DNA of 64,000 bases from the NCBI GenBank assembly GCA_963082875.1, contig OY720099.1, positions 16,597,066-16,661,065 of the forward strand, in the 5' to 3' direction. The stretch is from Corella eumyota. Taxonomy: Eukaryota; Chordata; Ascidiacea; Phlebobranchia; Corellidae. A model generated the notes under the pieces. That model did no database searches. It saw nothing but the letters and a program-made list of their open reading frames with translations, and was not told the origin of the DNA. Positions 24,250 through 35,066 of the stretch are shown one piece after another (the first letter of the stretch is position 1; every line of letters begins with the position of its first letter). The translations under genes were made by a program, and so were the position numbers.

Positions 24250-26501
24250 ATATTAAAGGGCGTTTTAAGGAAGTTTGTACGTAGGACATGGTTTAAGGAA
24301 AGCAAAATTTTAAGAAAAGTTGAAAAGGGTTATAGTAACCCAAGAAAGTAGATTATCTTCTAGGCAAGTAATAATCTCAAGTAAGATTCGAACTGTTTAT
24401 CACAATAAACATTCAAAGGCACAAACTACGCTTCAAACTATATTATATAAGCAATAGTATTTAGAAAAAATATAAACCTGTAAGTATATACAGAAAAAAA
24501 TAAAATAGGTGCGGCTTACAACAATAAGCAGGCACCTAACGAAATATATGTTTTAACAACCAACAGTAACCCTAAGAAATAAAAGTAGATGCTGCTTACA
24601 ACAATGAGCAGACACTCCAAGTAAAATGCGCTTATACCAAAAAGGAAACAGTTTAAAAATGGATGTGGGGGCTGTTAAGACAATAAACAGTATTACCGAT
24701 AAAAAGGTATGCTTATAACAATAAGCACTCACTTTAAAAAAAAATGTATAAAGAGTTAAACTTGCTTCACCGTTTAGTGACAATAAGAAAAAGCCTAACT
24801 CGACTTTACTTGTGCAGTCCTTGGTGATTGGCAATTGAATAAGGGTACTTTTAGAGGCCTAATAATCAGGACAGACTTAAAAATGCGTTAACAAAAATAT
24901 CTAACCAACGCTGAATTCTCGGCACAAGAAAATAATTCAGAACAGATCACTAAACTACTTTATTAAGCTAATCTTCTAAATAGGATTCAAGTTACGTTTT
25001 GAGTTTCACGTTGAGTAACAATTAAATAAGGTTTAATTATAATTTTTAAAGTGTGTACCCATAACCTTATTTAAATGGAAAACATTAGTTAGTATAAAGA
25101 AACTAAATAGTAAAATAAACTATACGAACAATTAAAAAGATTAATAAGCTGACATTAACTACTTGTAAATTTAACTAAATAAACCATTTTAACACACACA
25201 TTAAACAACTACACTTTAACCTTAACATAATAAGACATAAAGAGACCTAAGGCCGTATAGAAATTAAAAGCCAAAGCGCTGTGCTGCGTAGGATGTACCG
25301 ACACCATACCTCGCAATACACAAAATGAAGCACACAATAAAATAAAAAAATAGATAATTGTTTATAACAATATATTAAAATAAAGTAACAAAATTACGCA
25401 AGTTAAATTGTAAAAATATTTTAAATATTTTTATACTACTCACACACAATTTTAAATCTATATTTTCGTATATGTTGTTCTAAAATATTTGTACTGCATG
25501 CAGAATAGTAAATGTATATACAGATTAAAATATTTTCAACTTATATACAGATTAAAATATTTTCAACTTTAAATTTATTCACGCAGCACTATTAACTCAA
25601 AAGTGATCGAAATCGTGATTTAAAATCATTTAGCATAAAGAATTTTAAAATAATTATCTTTTAAGCAAATTAAGGTGGGTTCGTATCACAGAACTAAAAG
25701 ATACATAAAGATAAAGTGCAAAAAATTGGTTAAATGTTTTTATTTTTGTCGGTTTAAGGCCAAAATTTAGTTTAAGACGTAAAAATAAAGCCTGTAGACA
25801 AAAATGCGTTTTGTTTAAACAGGTTAAACATAAATAAAAAACTAAAAAAATTTAAATTTAAAAAAGCGTAAAACATACTTTATATCATCTAAAAATTATT
25901 ATTAAATTTAAAAATAAAAATTTAAACAACTTAATGTTTAAAAAAGGGTTACGTAGAATATTTTAAACTTAATTTAATTACAAGATTTTAAAATAAAAGT
26001 TTTAGAAAATTGTCCTTAGCCTATACTGACGCTTAAACTTGTAAAGTTAGAGTTGTTTTGTATTTTACAATATTGAAGATGTTAAAGGTAATTCTACCTT
26101 TTTCTTTTTTGTTAAATCAAGTAAGTTTGTAATTTGAAACCAACAAAGTCGTAAACCAATGTTTTTAAACACATCTGTAAAAAAAAAAAGTGATTAATAT
26201 AAAAAAATATAGTGCTGATTTGAACTTAAACAACTAAAAACTACCCAACTGTTAGTTCTTATCCAAGGGAAACAAGGTATAGATAAGTCAGGACTATATT
26301 TTAATATCTGCTAAAGTTATGCAGTTGATTTAAATTAAAATTACACTTTTATTGGGGTAGTAAAAAAAACTTAACATGTTTATTTTTAAAAACGGAATAG
26401 AATTTTTTAAATAATAAACACAACGTTATCTAATAATTAACAAAAATGTAAAATTAATTTTAATCAACTTATCTAAGGTTTAGGAAAACGGTGGGTAAAA
26501 A
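24250..26501. repeat. Block A copy 2
   Basis: Begins with the short remainder of the gag-like relic, then AGTAACCCAAGAAAGTAG and the whole of block A up to the ATG of the gene at 26502. It carries a ~200-bp stretch at about 24690-24980 (including GCTTCACCGTTTAGTGACAA) also present in copy 4 and absent from copies 1 and 3. A short local duplication of TATACAGATTAAAATATTTT lies near 25516-25565. No ORF of note. Confidence 0.78.
24394..24727. repeat. Hairpin array, copy 2
   Basis: Six hairpins with related loops: TGTTTATCACAATAAACA (24394-24411); a two-part stem GGTGC / GCTTA, loop CAACAA, TAAGC / GCACC (about 24509-24537); CTGCTTACAACAATGAGCAG; CTTATACC-type (decayed); CTGTTAAGACAATAAACAG; TGCTTATAACAATAAGCA (24710-24727). 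Most loops read NNNCAA. Confidence 0.6.
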
Positions 26502-27948
26502 ATGGCAGCAAGTATGATAAGAGTAGCATGTGGAAAATTTATACTTGAGGCAAGCGGAAGATCAGCAACTATTGTTAGTGGAGGAGTTGCTGGGAGTATC
26601 GGCTTATCATCACTGAGTGACGCGCAGAGAGCATCTTTAAGCCAAAGACTAAAAAATACTTTTGAGAATAATCAGGATGATTTTATTCACCACATTAAAA
26701 AAGGATCTATATGTGTAGAGGTATGGGCTTGCTCTACAGAGGCACAAGATGATCTTCAAACTCGATATGATTCTGGACAGTTGCTTAAAGACCTCAACAA
26801 TGAAATAAAACAAAGTGGAATTCAGTTTGACTCTGTAGAGCAAACAGAAGAATTTAAGATCATAGAAATGTCCGAAGAAGATCTTAACCAAGAACGAAAA
26901 GCTGGCAAGAAAGAATTTGATTTATTTATGGAAACAGTCGCATATGATCAAATTATAGTAAGTGTATTAAAAGATAAGCGTTATTTAAAAATTAGAACTA
27001 ATTTAACTATTATTAATATTACAAAACGCAAAAACATGTCATAAATAATAATGTTTACATTGAAACTTTTTGGTATATTGTGGCATTGTCACCAAACCCA
27101 TCTATTTATTTAGGTTTATTATTTAACCAATTAAAAGTAATTTAATTTAGGAAGAAAAATTTCAAGACTTACATCCAAAAAGTACCAGGTATATTAGTTG
27201 TTGTTTAAAATTGAAAGAATTACATAACTTTTAGATTTATTACAATTTCCAAAAAAAAGTTATACCAGTATATTATTAAAACAAGTATCTCCAACTATTT
27301 TTGTAATATATAGCTAATTAAATGTATAGCCAAATTAATTGTAAAAATGGTAAATAAATTAATTATTTAAATATATATTTAGTTTAAAAGGAGACGAAGA
27401 AAGAAAAAACGAGGAGCATGAATGGAAAAAAAGGAGAGAAAACGATGAACGATCGATGAAAATGGAAATGCACGCACTGGAAATGCAAGAAAAGAGTAAA
27501 TATAAAGTTTTCCTTTTTTATCTATTAAAATTATGTGTATAGCCAAACCTTACCCAATCTGCGGTTATATAAGACAACTTAAATGCGTTTTTTACTAAGA
27601 AAAAATTAATGAAAAGCTCGATCTGGAGCTGAAGATATTGCGATTGCAAATAGCCGAACTAGAAATAAAAAACAAAAAAACTAGCTACATGGAGGACGAC
27701 CATATGTCCCATTTGGAAATGGAGAAAAAAGGTTAAAAAATCGTTTTTTCTATATCTTATTAATTAAAATTAAGCGTTCAACTAAGCTTTACTAATTTGA
27801 ACTACTACCCGTAAATAATTAAAACATCTTTAAATATTATTTTAATTTAAATAAATTTTTTTACAAAGAGAAAAATATTGAAAAGCTTAATCTGGAACTG
27901 AAGATTATGCGATTACAAAAAGCAGAAATAGAAAAAGGAATCAAATAA
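26502..27948 (+). CDS. Cluster gene 3: TRADD-N-like domain plus coiled coil
   Basis: Five exons with the same phases and lengths as the gene at 16193: 26502-26957, 27151-27188, 27383-27495, 27600-27731, 27869-27948 (272 residues). Domain landmarks: GKFILEASGRSATIVSGG, LSDAQRASLSQRLKNTF, CVEVWACSTEAQDDLQTR, SGQLLKDLNNEIKQ. The coiled-coil exons read EERKNEEHEWKKRRENDER, then LDLELKILRLQIAELEIK and LNLELKIMRLQKAEIEK. The N-terminal third differs from the 16193 gene, while the rest of the domain, the introns and the tail are nearly the same. The 16193 gene's N-terminal third is instead closest to the gene at 42525, which points to gene conversion within exon 1. The ATG context TAAAAAATGGC matches the other members. 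No signal peptide or membrane span; likely cytosolic. Confidence 0.78.
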
Positions 27949-28189
27949 AACTAATGGAAAATTAGATATCTTCGGTTAAAAATTTATTATTTCAATATAT
28001 CACTAATAACTATCTTTTATTTGCATTACAACTGTTTAATAATAACTTGTAACCACTTGCGGTAGATTATATTTTTGTTCGTAGTTATGCATGTTTCTAT
28101 AATCGCTTTAAATGGAAGAACAACATATATTAAAGGTAATAAAATCAATTTAATTTACTGACAATTCTTTATTAAAAACAACCAAGAGA

Positions 28190-28769
28190 TAAACAGGCTT
28201 TGAAATTTGAATACTGCGTAAATTCCAAATTACTATTTTAAGAATTTGGTGGACCATAAAATTGTTCTATAGCGCGACTTTATTTAAACTTTTCTATTTA
28301 GTTAGGTCTTAACGTAACCCTATAAAACCTTTTATTTAGACGTAGTGTTGTTGGTAGATTTTTTTAAATATTAATTTATTACAAATGCTAGTTTTTAATA
28401 TTTCAAAAACCTTAGAAATATGCAATTTCAAAAAATGTTATGTATAAAATATGATATACAATTCTACTTAGGGTAATTAGTAAAATCTTGACAACGATAT
28501 CAGTTTCAAATTGTTATAAATAATGTTCTAGAATTCAAACGAAAACGTGACTTTTGATTACTGCAAGGCGCAAGAATTGTGACGTCACAAGAAATCAGAT
28601 GATTAATTGCTGAAGCCGTGTTGTGATTTGTTAATAAAAAAGGCGTGACAATTAACTAATTACAATTCACAAAATTGTGAAAATATTTAGCAATTTATTT
28701 AAACAACAGTATTAAAGTAATTATGTAATTTCATTCGTAATATTATATATCAAAACGTTCTTCTTACGC
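28190..28769. repeat. Block B copy 2
   Basis: Same block as 17895-18464, with TGACGTCA at 28580-28587 and the dyad TTCACAAAATTGTGAA at 28666-28681. Confidence 0.75.
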
Positions 28770-29167
28770 TGGAAGATTATTAGCCTTAATATAGGGTCCA
28801 TAAGTACTTTTTAATGTGTGCAGCAGTAACTTTATGCTCCACACCAAATCTTCGGTAAAGAATATCATTGGCCAAACGAAAACCTTGTTTGGAATCCATG
28901 CGCCTGCATGGTTCTATGGCAATTCGAGCTTCGCCAACACAAAAATCAATAAGATAACTTAACTAAGATACCAATATGAGTGCTAAACTCGTGAAAATTC
29001 AACGGTGAACCATCAAATTTTTTGATCACTTTTTTGGTAACGATAAGCCTTAGCGGATGCTCGTCATACTTTAAATAAAACCAAAACCGGTTCCATGTTT
29101 GAGTTGTGGATAGATTTAAGTGATTTTGGTCAGGTTCTTTCCAAATTTCTTTGGGCACATTAGTGTC
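28770..29167 (-). mobile_element. Gag-like relic, copy 2, partial and broken
   Basis: Minus-strand remains matching 39490-39930 (same FDGSPLNFH region). The part encoding the N-terminal coiled coil is absent because the sequence switches at about 29167 into the middle of a cluster-gene exon. Confidence 0.45.
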
Positions 29168-31458
29168 GGTGATCTTCAAACCCGATATGATTCTGGGAAG
29201 TTGCTTGAAGATCTCAACAATAAAATAAAACAAAGTGGAATACAACTTGACTCTGTAGAGCAAACAGAAGAGTTTAAGATCAAAGAAGTGTCTGAGGAAA
29301 ATCTTAATCAAGAACGAAATGCTGGCAAAAAAGAATTTGATTTATTTATGGAGACACTTAAAGTTTGTTATTTTAAACTAAAAATACTTCTCTAAGTTAT
29401 ATTAAAGTAAATAACTTAACAATAACATTAAAATAATTTAGGAAACAATAGTATTAAAAACTGTGTACCTTCCTAGCAAAGTATTTCCGAAGTTTATGTA
29501 TTTTATTTTTTAACAGAACCCCTCTGAAAATGTTAGTGGTGATAATGGAAAACCAAGGGAAAATATGTATGTCAAATTTGTTTTTAAAACAAAATTAAAT
29601 TACATATTTTTGTTTGATTCAAAACAGCCTTAAATATTAAAAATAAAACAATCCATAACATGCATATTTTCTATTTTATTAAAATATTCTTAAATATTTA
29701 TTTTAATTTTGAAGAACTTCTATGCCTCTATATTTTGGATCGTTCAAGCTAACTGGAAATGAGATTTTTGCTGCAAAGAAAAGGGATCAGGGGGACCAAA
29801 AACATCTTTTATTGAGCCCCGATCGAGCCAAAGACTTTATACAAAATATAATTTTAGCATTTAAAAAGTACAACGCAGAGTTGTATAGCATTGAAAACGG
29901 GTCTTTACTTGTAAAAGTGATAGTTGCTACACAAAAGGAGGTTAACAAAATTACAGAGGCTTATCTTTCTGGGCAACTACTGGCCGAGATAAATGCATAC
30001 TTAAAGGAAACGAGTGTTTATTTTAAAGAAATTGAAAAAATAGACAAATTTTCTATTCGATATATGACACGTCAGGAACTTAATGATTTGAAAGCCAATG
30101 CGGAACGAAAAATACAACAATTTTATCAGGTAATTCTTAAAATATGAATTGATGAGGCTTAAACCTCAACCCGATGCATAACCACATTAGTAAACATGTA
30201 AAATTGTTCTACTAAATGTTTTGACATTAAACACAAAACCTTTGTAAAATTGTTAATGTAACATTGTTCTACTAAATTTTTTGATATTAAACACAAAACC
30301 TTGTTAGCGCTTTTAACTTTTGTATCACGATACCAGAGTAATTGCTTTAGTTTGAGCATATATTAGACAAACATCTTGTCAGTCTCGACTTTTAAGGTAT
30401 TTTATACCTTGCAAACGCCCCCAAAATCTGGGTTTTAATTACTTTTACCTACGTTGTTTAGAAAATTTCAGGAACACCTGCTGGTGGAAACGTTAATATA
30501 CAACAGCTTCAATTGTTTAAAATCATTAATATGGAAGAAAGGTGAGGAGGTCGCATTAATTAATATGTTTAAAACCAGTTAAAAGGAAACAGTTAATAGC
30601 AATAAAAAACATGAATCTTTTTTAAAGAAGTAAATAATCCAAAAATATTATAAGGTATTATAATTGTTACATTGCAGGCATTCAGACATGACTATAGATA
30701 GCACAGGTAACAAGTTAAATATTTTTAGAATAAATATTTAGCCATCTAAATATAACTTTTAAATTTATGGTTTTAAATCTGTTACTTTAGGACCTGTTAA
30801 TATAACATACCAGAAAAGGGGGGCAGATTCATCACAAGGTTGGCTATAGTATTTTTTAATTTCCTAGTTAGGTAACTTTAGTAAAGATAAAAAAGGGCTA
30901 TTTACCTATTAAAACTTACTACATTTCAACTTAACAATTTTTAAAATTTTAAACAGTCAATATATTTTATAAAAAAAATTTAAAGCTAACATTTTATATT
31001 AACTTGGTAAGTTGTATATTTTATTTGTATTATTTTTTAATGTTAGAGCAATCGTTAGGAACCAGCGATGGGCGACCTACCCCATCTAATAACGATGAAT
31101 ATGAAAGAGAAATGGAATCTTGGAGACGTGACAAGAAAAGACGAGGAGCAAGAATGGAAAAAAAAGAAAAAGGAAAACGAACTACAGATGAAAAAAGAAA
31201 GACACGAATTTGAAATAAGTAAATAAAAAGTTTTTTTATTTTTTTTTATATTATAATCAAATGTTAAACTAAAGTTTAAATAGAGAAAAGATAACAAAAA
31301 AGGAAAGAAAAATATAAGTATAAACATATCAATGTTATGTTTTTTTGAAGAACAAAATGCTAAAAAACATAAGACCGAGATGGAGATAATGCAAGAAAAT
31401 GCCGAAAAGGACCAAAAAATGTTAAAAGAAAGGCACGAGTTGAAAATGTGGAAAAAAG
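29168..31458 (+). pseudogene. Cluster gene 4: 5'- and 3'-truncated two-domain copy
   Basis: Exons matching the gene at 42525, with the same borders: 29168-29362 (only the second half of domain 1, from DLQTRYDSGKLLEDLNN), 29517-29566, 29715-30129 (a complete second domain, MPLYFGSFKLTG.. to ..KIQQFY), 30462-30541, 30678-30706, 30791-30838, about 31053-31217, 31351-31458. The first half of exon 1 is replaced by gag-like relic sequence. The exon at about 31053 lacks five bases (near 31130) present in the 42525 gene, shifting the frame. The last exon is gone because the sequence jumps into block B near 31640. Domain 2 alone could still make a 141-residue peptide from the ATG at 29722, with read-through at 30130. 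Probably a dead gene. Confidence 0.75.
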
Positions 31459-31569
31459 GTAAAAATAATTTTGTTATTTATTATTAATGGATATAAAAGT
31501 TCAATATAAAACATTGCCGCACTTACTCGCCTTTTGTCTCTGTGTTCTCTAACTTACCTTTAACCTATG

Positions 31570-31645
31570 AAAAAAAAACTCTAACGTAAAGAAAAACTCT
31601 AACGAATTCTAACGAAAAAAAACTCTAACGAATTCTAACGTAAAG
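31570..31645. repeat. Short repeat at a recombination junction
   Basis: CTCTAACG and AATTCTAACG units recur several times (AAAACTCTAACG, AATTCTAACG) exactly where cluster gene 4 ends and block B begins. A single TTCTAACG exists at the same place in the other block B copies, so it was amplified at the joint. Confidence 0.6.
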
Positions 31646-31885
31646 TGCGACTTCTGATTATTGCAATGCGCATGAATTGTGACGTCACAAGAAATCAGAT
31701 GATTGGTTTTATTTTTTTAAATCAGACATGGTTAAAGCCATGTTGTGATATGTTAGTTAAAATTGCGTGACAATAAACTAATTACAATTCACAAAATTGT
31801 GAAAATTTTTAAACAATTTATTTAAACAACAGTATTAAAAAATTATGTAATTTCAGTTATATTATTATTTACCTAAAAGTCCTTC
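31646..31885. repeat. Block B copy 3, right end only
   Basis: Only the final part of block B is present: TGACGTCA at 31680-31687 and the dyad TTCACAAAATTGTGAA at 31788-31803. Confidence 0.7.
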
Positions 31886-32365
31886 TTACGATGCTGTATT
31901 AAGAGCTTTATTGCCAAGATGAGAGTGTTAAACTTACGAAAAAAGGCATGAAACTTCAACGGTGAACCATCAAATTTGTTGATCACTTTTTTTGGTAACG
32001 ATAAGCCCTAGCGGATGCTTGTCGTCATACTTTAAATAAAACCGAAAATCAGTTCCATGTTTGAGTTATTTTTGGACTGATTTAAGTGATTTTGGTCAGG
32101 TTTCACTTTCACCAGATTGGTTCATTTGATCAGCCCTTGTGTTAAACTTTTTAACTTCGGCTTCTTTTTCATTAAGACGAAGTTGCTCTTCCATTTTCGT
32201 ATCCGAACCAATAGTTGCAGTTCGGTTTGTTGTTGCAGTTCTTTTCTTTTCAAAGTCAACCATGCTTAAGTCAGTCGCACAACTAGCCCTTGTGCTAGCT
32301 GTCGTTGATTTTACAGAAGCCATACCAAAGGGCAACTGTTTTGAGAAAGTTTGTACGTAGGACAT
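31886..32365 (-). mobile_element. Gag-like relic, copy 3, broken
   Basis: Minus-strand remains of the gag-like sequence, with the N-terminal coiled-coil part best kept (MSYVQTFSKQLP.., then DFEKKRTAT.. and KMEEQLRLNEKEAEVK). It has lost the distal RRFG-type part. The site where the Ty3/gypsy element sits in copy 1 is empty here. Confidence 0.5.
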
Positions 32366-34330
32366 GGTTTAAGGAAAGCAAAATATTAAGAAAAGTTGAA
32401 AAAGGTTATAGTAACCCAAGAAAGTAGATTATTCTTCTAGGCAAGTAATAATCTCAAGTAAGATTCGAACTGTTTATCACAATAAATTTTCAAAAGCACA
32501 AACTAAGCTTTAAACCATATATAAGCAATAGTATTTAGAAAAAATATGTACCTATAAGTATATACAGAAAAAAAGAAAATAAGTGCAGCTTACAACAATA
32601 AGCAGTCACCTAACGAAATATATGTTTTAACAACCAACAGTAACCCTAAGAAATAAAAGTAGATGCTGCTTACAACAATGAGCAGACATTGCAAGTAAAT
32701 GTGCTTATACCAATAAAAAAAAAGTTTAAAAATAGATGTGGGGGCTGTTAAGACAATAAACAGACAACTCTATTACATCTTTTTATCACAGTTCAAGTTA
32801 CGTTTTGAGTTTCATGCCAATCAATTAAATAAGGATTAATTATAATTTTTAAAGTGTGTGTCTATAACCTTATTTAAATAGAAAACATTAGTTAGTATAA
32901 AGAAACTAAATTGTAAAATAAACTATACGAACAATTAAAAGAATAATAAGCTGACATTAACTACTTGTAAATTTAACTAAATAAACCATTTTAACACACA
33001 CATTAAACAACTACACTTTAACCTTAACATAATAAGACATAATGAGACCTAAGGCCGTATAGAACTTAAAAGCCAAAGCGACGTGCTGCGTAGGATGTAC
33101 CAACACCAAACCTCGCAATACACAAAATAAAGTACACAATAAAATAAAAAAATAGATAATTGTTTATAACAATATATTAAAATAAAGTAACAAAATTACG
33201 CAAGTTAAATTGTAAAAATCTATTGAATATTTTTATACTACTTACACACAATTTTAAATCTATATTTACGTATATGTTGTTCTAAAATATTTGTACCGCA
33301 TACAGAATAGTAAATTTATATACAGATTAAAAGAATTTTATCTTCGTACATTTTAAATTTATTCACGCAGCACTATTAACTCAAAAGTGATCGAAATCGT
33401 GATTTAAAATCATTTAGCATAGAGAATTTTAAAATAATCATCTTTTAAGCAAATCAAGGTGGGTTCGTATCACAAAACTAAAAGATACATAAAGCTAAAA
33501 TGCAAAACATATTTAAATGCGAAGAACTGAGAAGCAAATTAAATAGAAAAAATCAGTTAAATGTTTTTATTTTCGTCTGTTTAAGGCCAAAAATTAGTTT
33601 AAGACTTAAAAATAAAGCTTGTAGACAAAAATGCGTTTTGTTTAAACAGGATAAACATAAATAAATAACTAAAAAAATTTAAATTTAAAAAAGCGTAAAA
33701 CATACTTTATATTATCTAAAAATTATTATTAGATATAAAAGTAAAAATTTAAACAACTTAATGTTTAAAAAAGAGAGACGTAGAATATTTTAAATTTAAT
33801 TTAATTACAAGATTTTGAATAAAAGTTTTAGAAAATTGTCCTTAGCATATACTAACGCTTAAACTAGTAAAGTTACAATTGTTTTGTATTTTACAATATT
33901 GACGATGTTGAAGATAATTCTACCTTTTTTTTATGTTAAATCAAATAAGTTTGTATAATTTGAAACCAACGAAGTCGTTAACCAATGTTTTAAAATACAT
34001 CTGTAAAGAAACACAAAAATCAACCATTTTTAAAAGATAGAATGATTAATATAAAAAAATATAGTGCTGATTTGAACTTAAATAACTAAAAACTACCCAA
34101 CTGTTAGTTCTTAGCCAAAGGAAACAAGGTATAGATAAGTCAGGACCTTATTTTAATATCTGCTAAAGTTATATAGTTGATTTAAATTAAAATTAGACTT
34201 TTATTGAGGTAGTAAAAAAACTTAACATGTTTATTTTTAAAAACAGAATAATATACATTATATTTATAGAATACATTTTATCGAAAAATCACTAAAAGCG
34301 AATTAATATTTAACCTTATTCAATTTAATT
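32366..34330. repeat. Block A copy 3
   Basis: Complete block A, without the ~200-bp stretch of copies 2 and 4. It ends near CTTAACATGTTTATTTTTAA and then follows the same path as the gene-less copy at 9.6-9.7 kb (AATATACATTATATTTATAG) rather than the path leading into the genes at 26.5 and 42.5 kb. Confidence 0.75.
32471..32763. repeat. Hairpin array, copy 3
   Basis: Same succession as the other arrays: a decayed TGTTTATCACAATAAAT, GCTTACAACAATAAGC, CTGCTTACAACAATGAGCAG, CTTATACCAATAA and CTGTTAAGACAATAAACAG ending at 32763. Confidence 0.55.
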
Positions 34331-35066
34331 ATTGTGTCTGCTTTTAAACTTAAATTTTTTACAACACAGAGAGCTATCCAGTAGACAAATTTTATATAAC
34401 TGAAAAATGTGGTATTATTAAAATAGTAAAAAGCCTAAACTTGTATATTTTTAAACGAACAGAGCCTTTCGTAAGCCACCAAGCATGTAAAAAACCTGAA
34501 AAATATTTACTTTATATACCTTATAAAACAAATGACTAATAATTCATTAAGCGTTGTGTTTAACCTTAAACCAGTAGTTAAAACATAGCACGCGTTCATA
34601 TAGGCTCGCTTACAAAATGTTAAATAAATCGTGTCGTCAAAAAAAATATATTAAAAAGCAATTTAAAAACTAAAAAAGATGACGTTAATAAAATTTAAGT
34701 AGAAAGTATAACTATAAAAAGTTGTAAATTTACTATTATTTTATTTTACAAAAATAAAAAAAGCAACAATAAGCAAAATTTATTAAAGTTAAAACCATTT
34801 TTGTGTTTAGTGACACCAGCTTTATTAGTTTTGGAGTAAAACAAATCGCTAATATATGACTTTAGTATTTAACTTACAAGCAGAAAAATTGTTAAAAAAG
34901 AGTAAAACAGTAAGTTAATAAGTTAAACGCTATTATAATTTACTTTAAGAGTATTAATTTAGTCTTTTATTAAAATCAAATTTTAAAGTTTCTTTTAATA
35001 AAAAAGTTTTATAAAATTAAATAAACTACAGAATTGTTTTATTTGAAAATTAGAAAAAAGAGCAAA
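34331..35066. other. Upstream region of cluster gene 5, unique AT-rich DNA
   Basis: No gene or repeat recognised. An in-frame ATG at 35034 would add 11 basic residues to gene 5, but the ATG at 35067 is in the same AGCAAAATGGC context as the other family members and is preferred. Confidence 0.35.

Noticed and set aside
29120-29168. N-terminal extension of the truncated cluster gene 4 (MILVRFFPNFFGHISV)
   Set aside because: These residues come from antisense reading of the gag-like relic before the joint, not from the gene.
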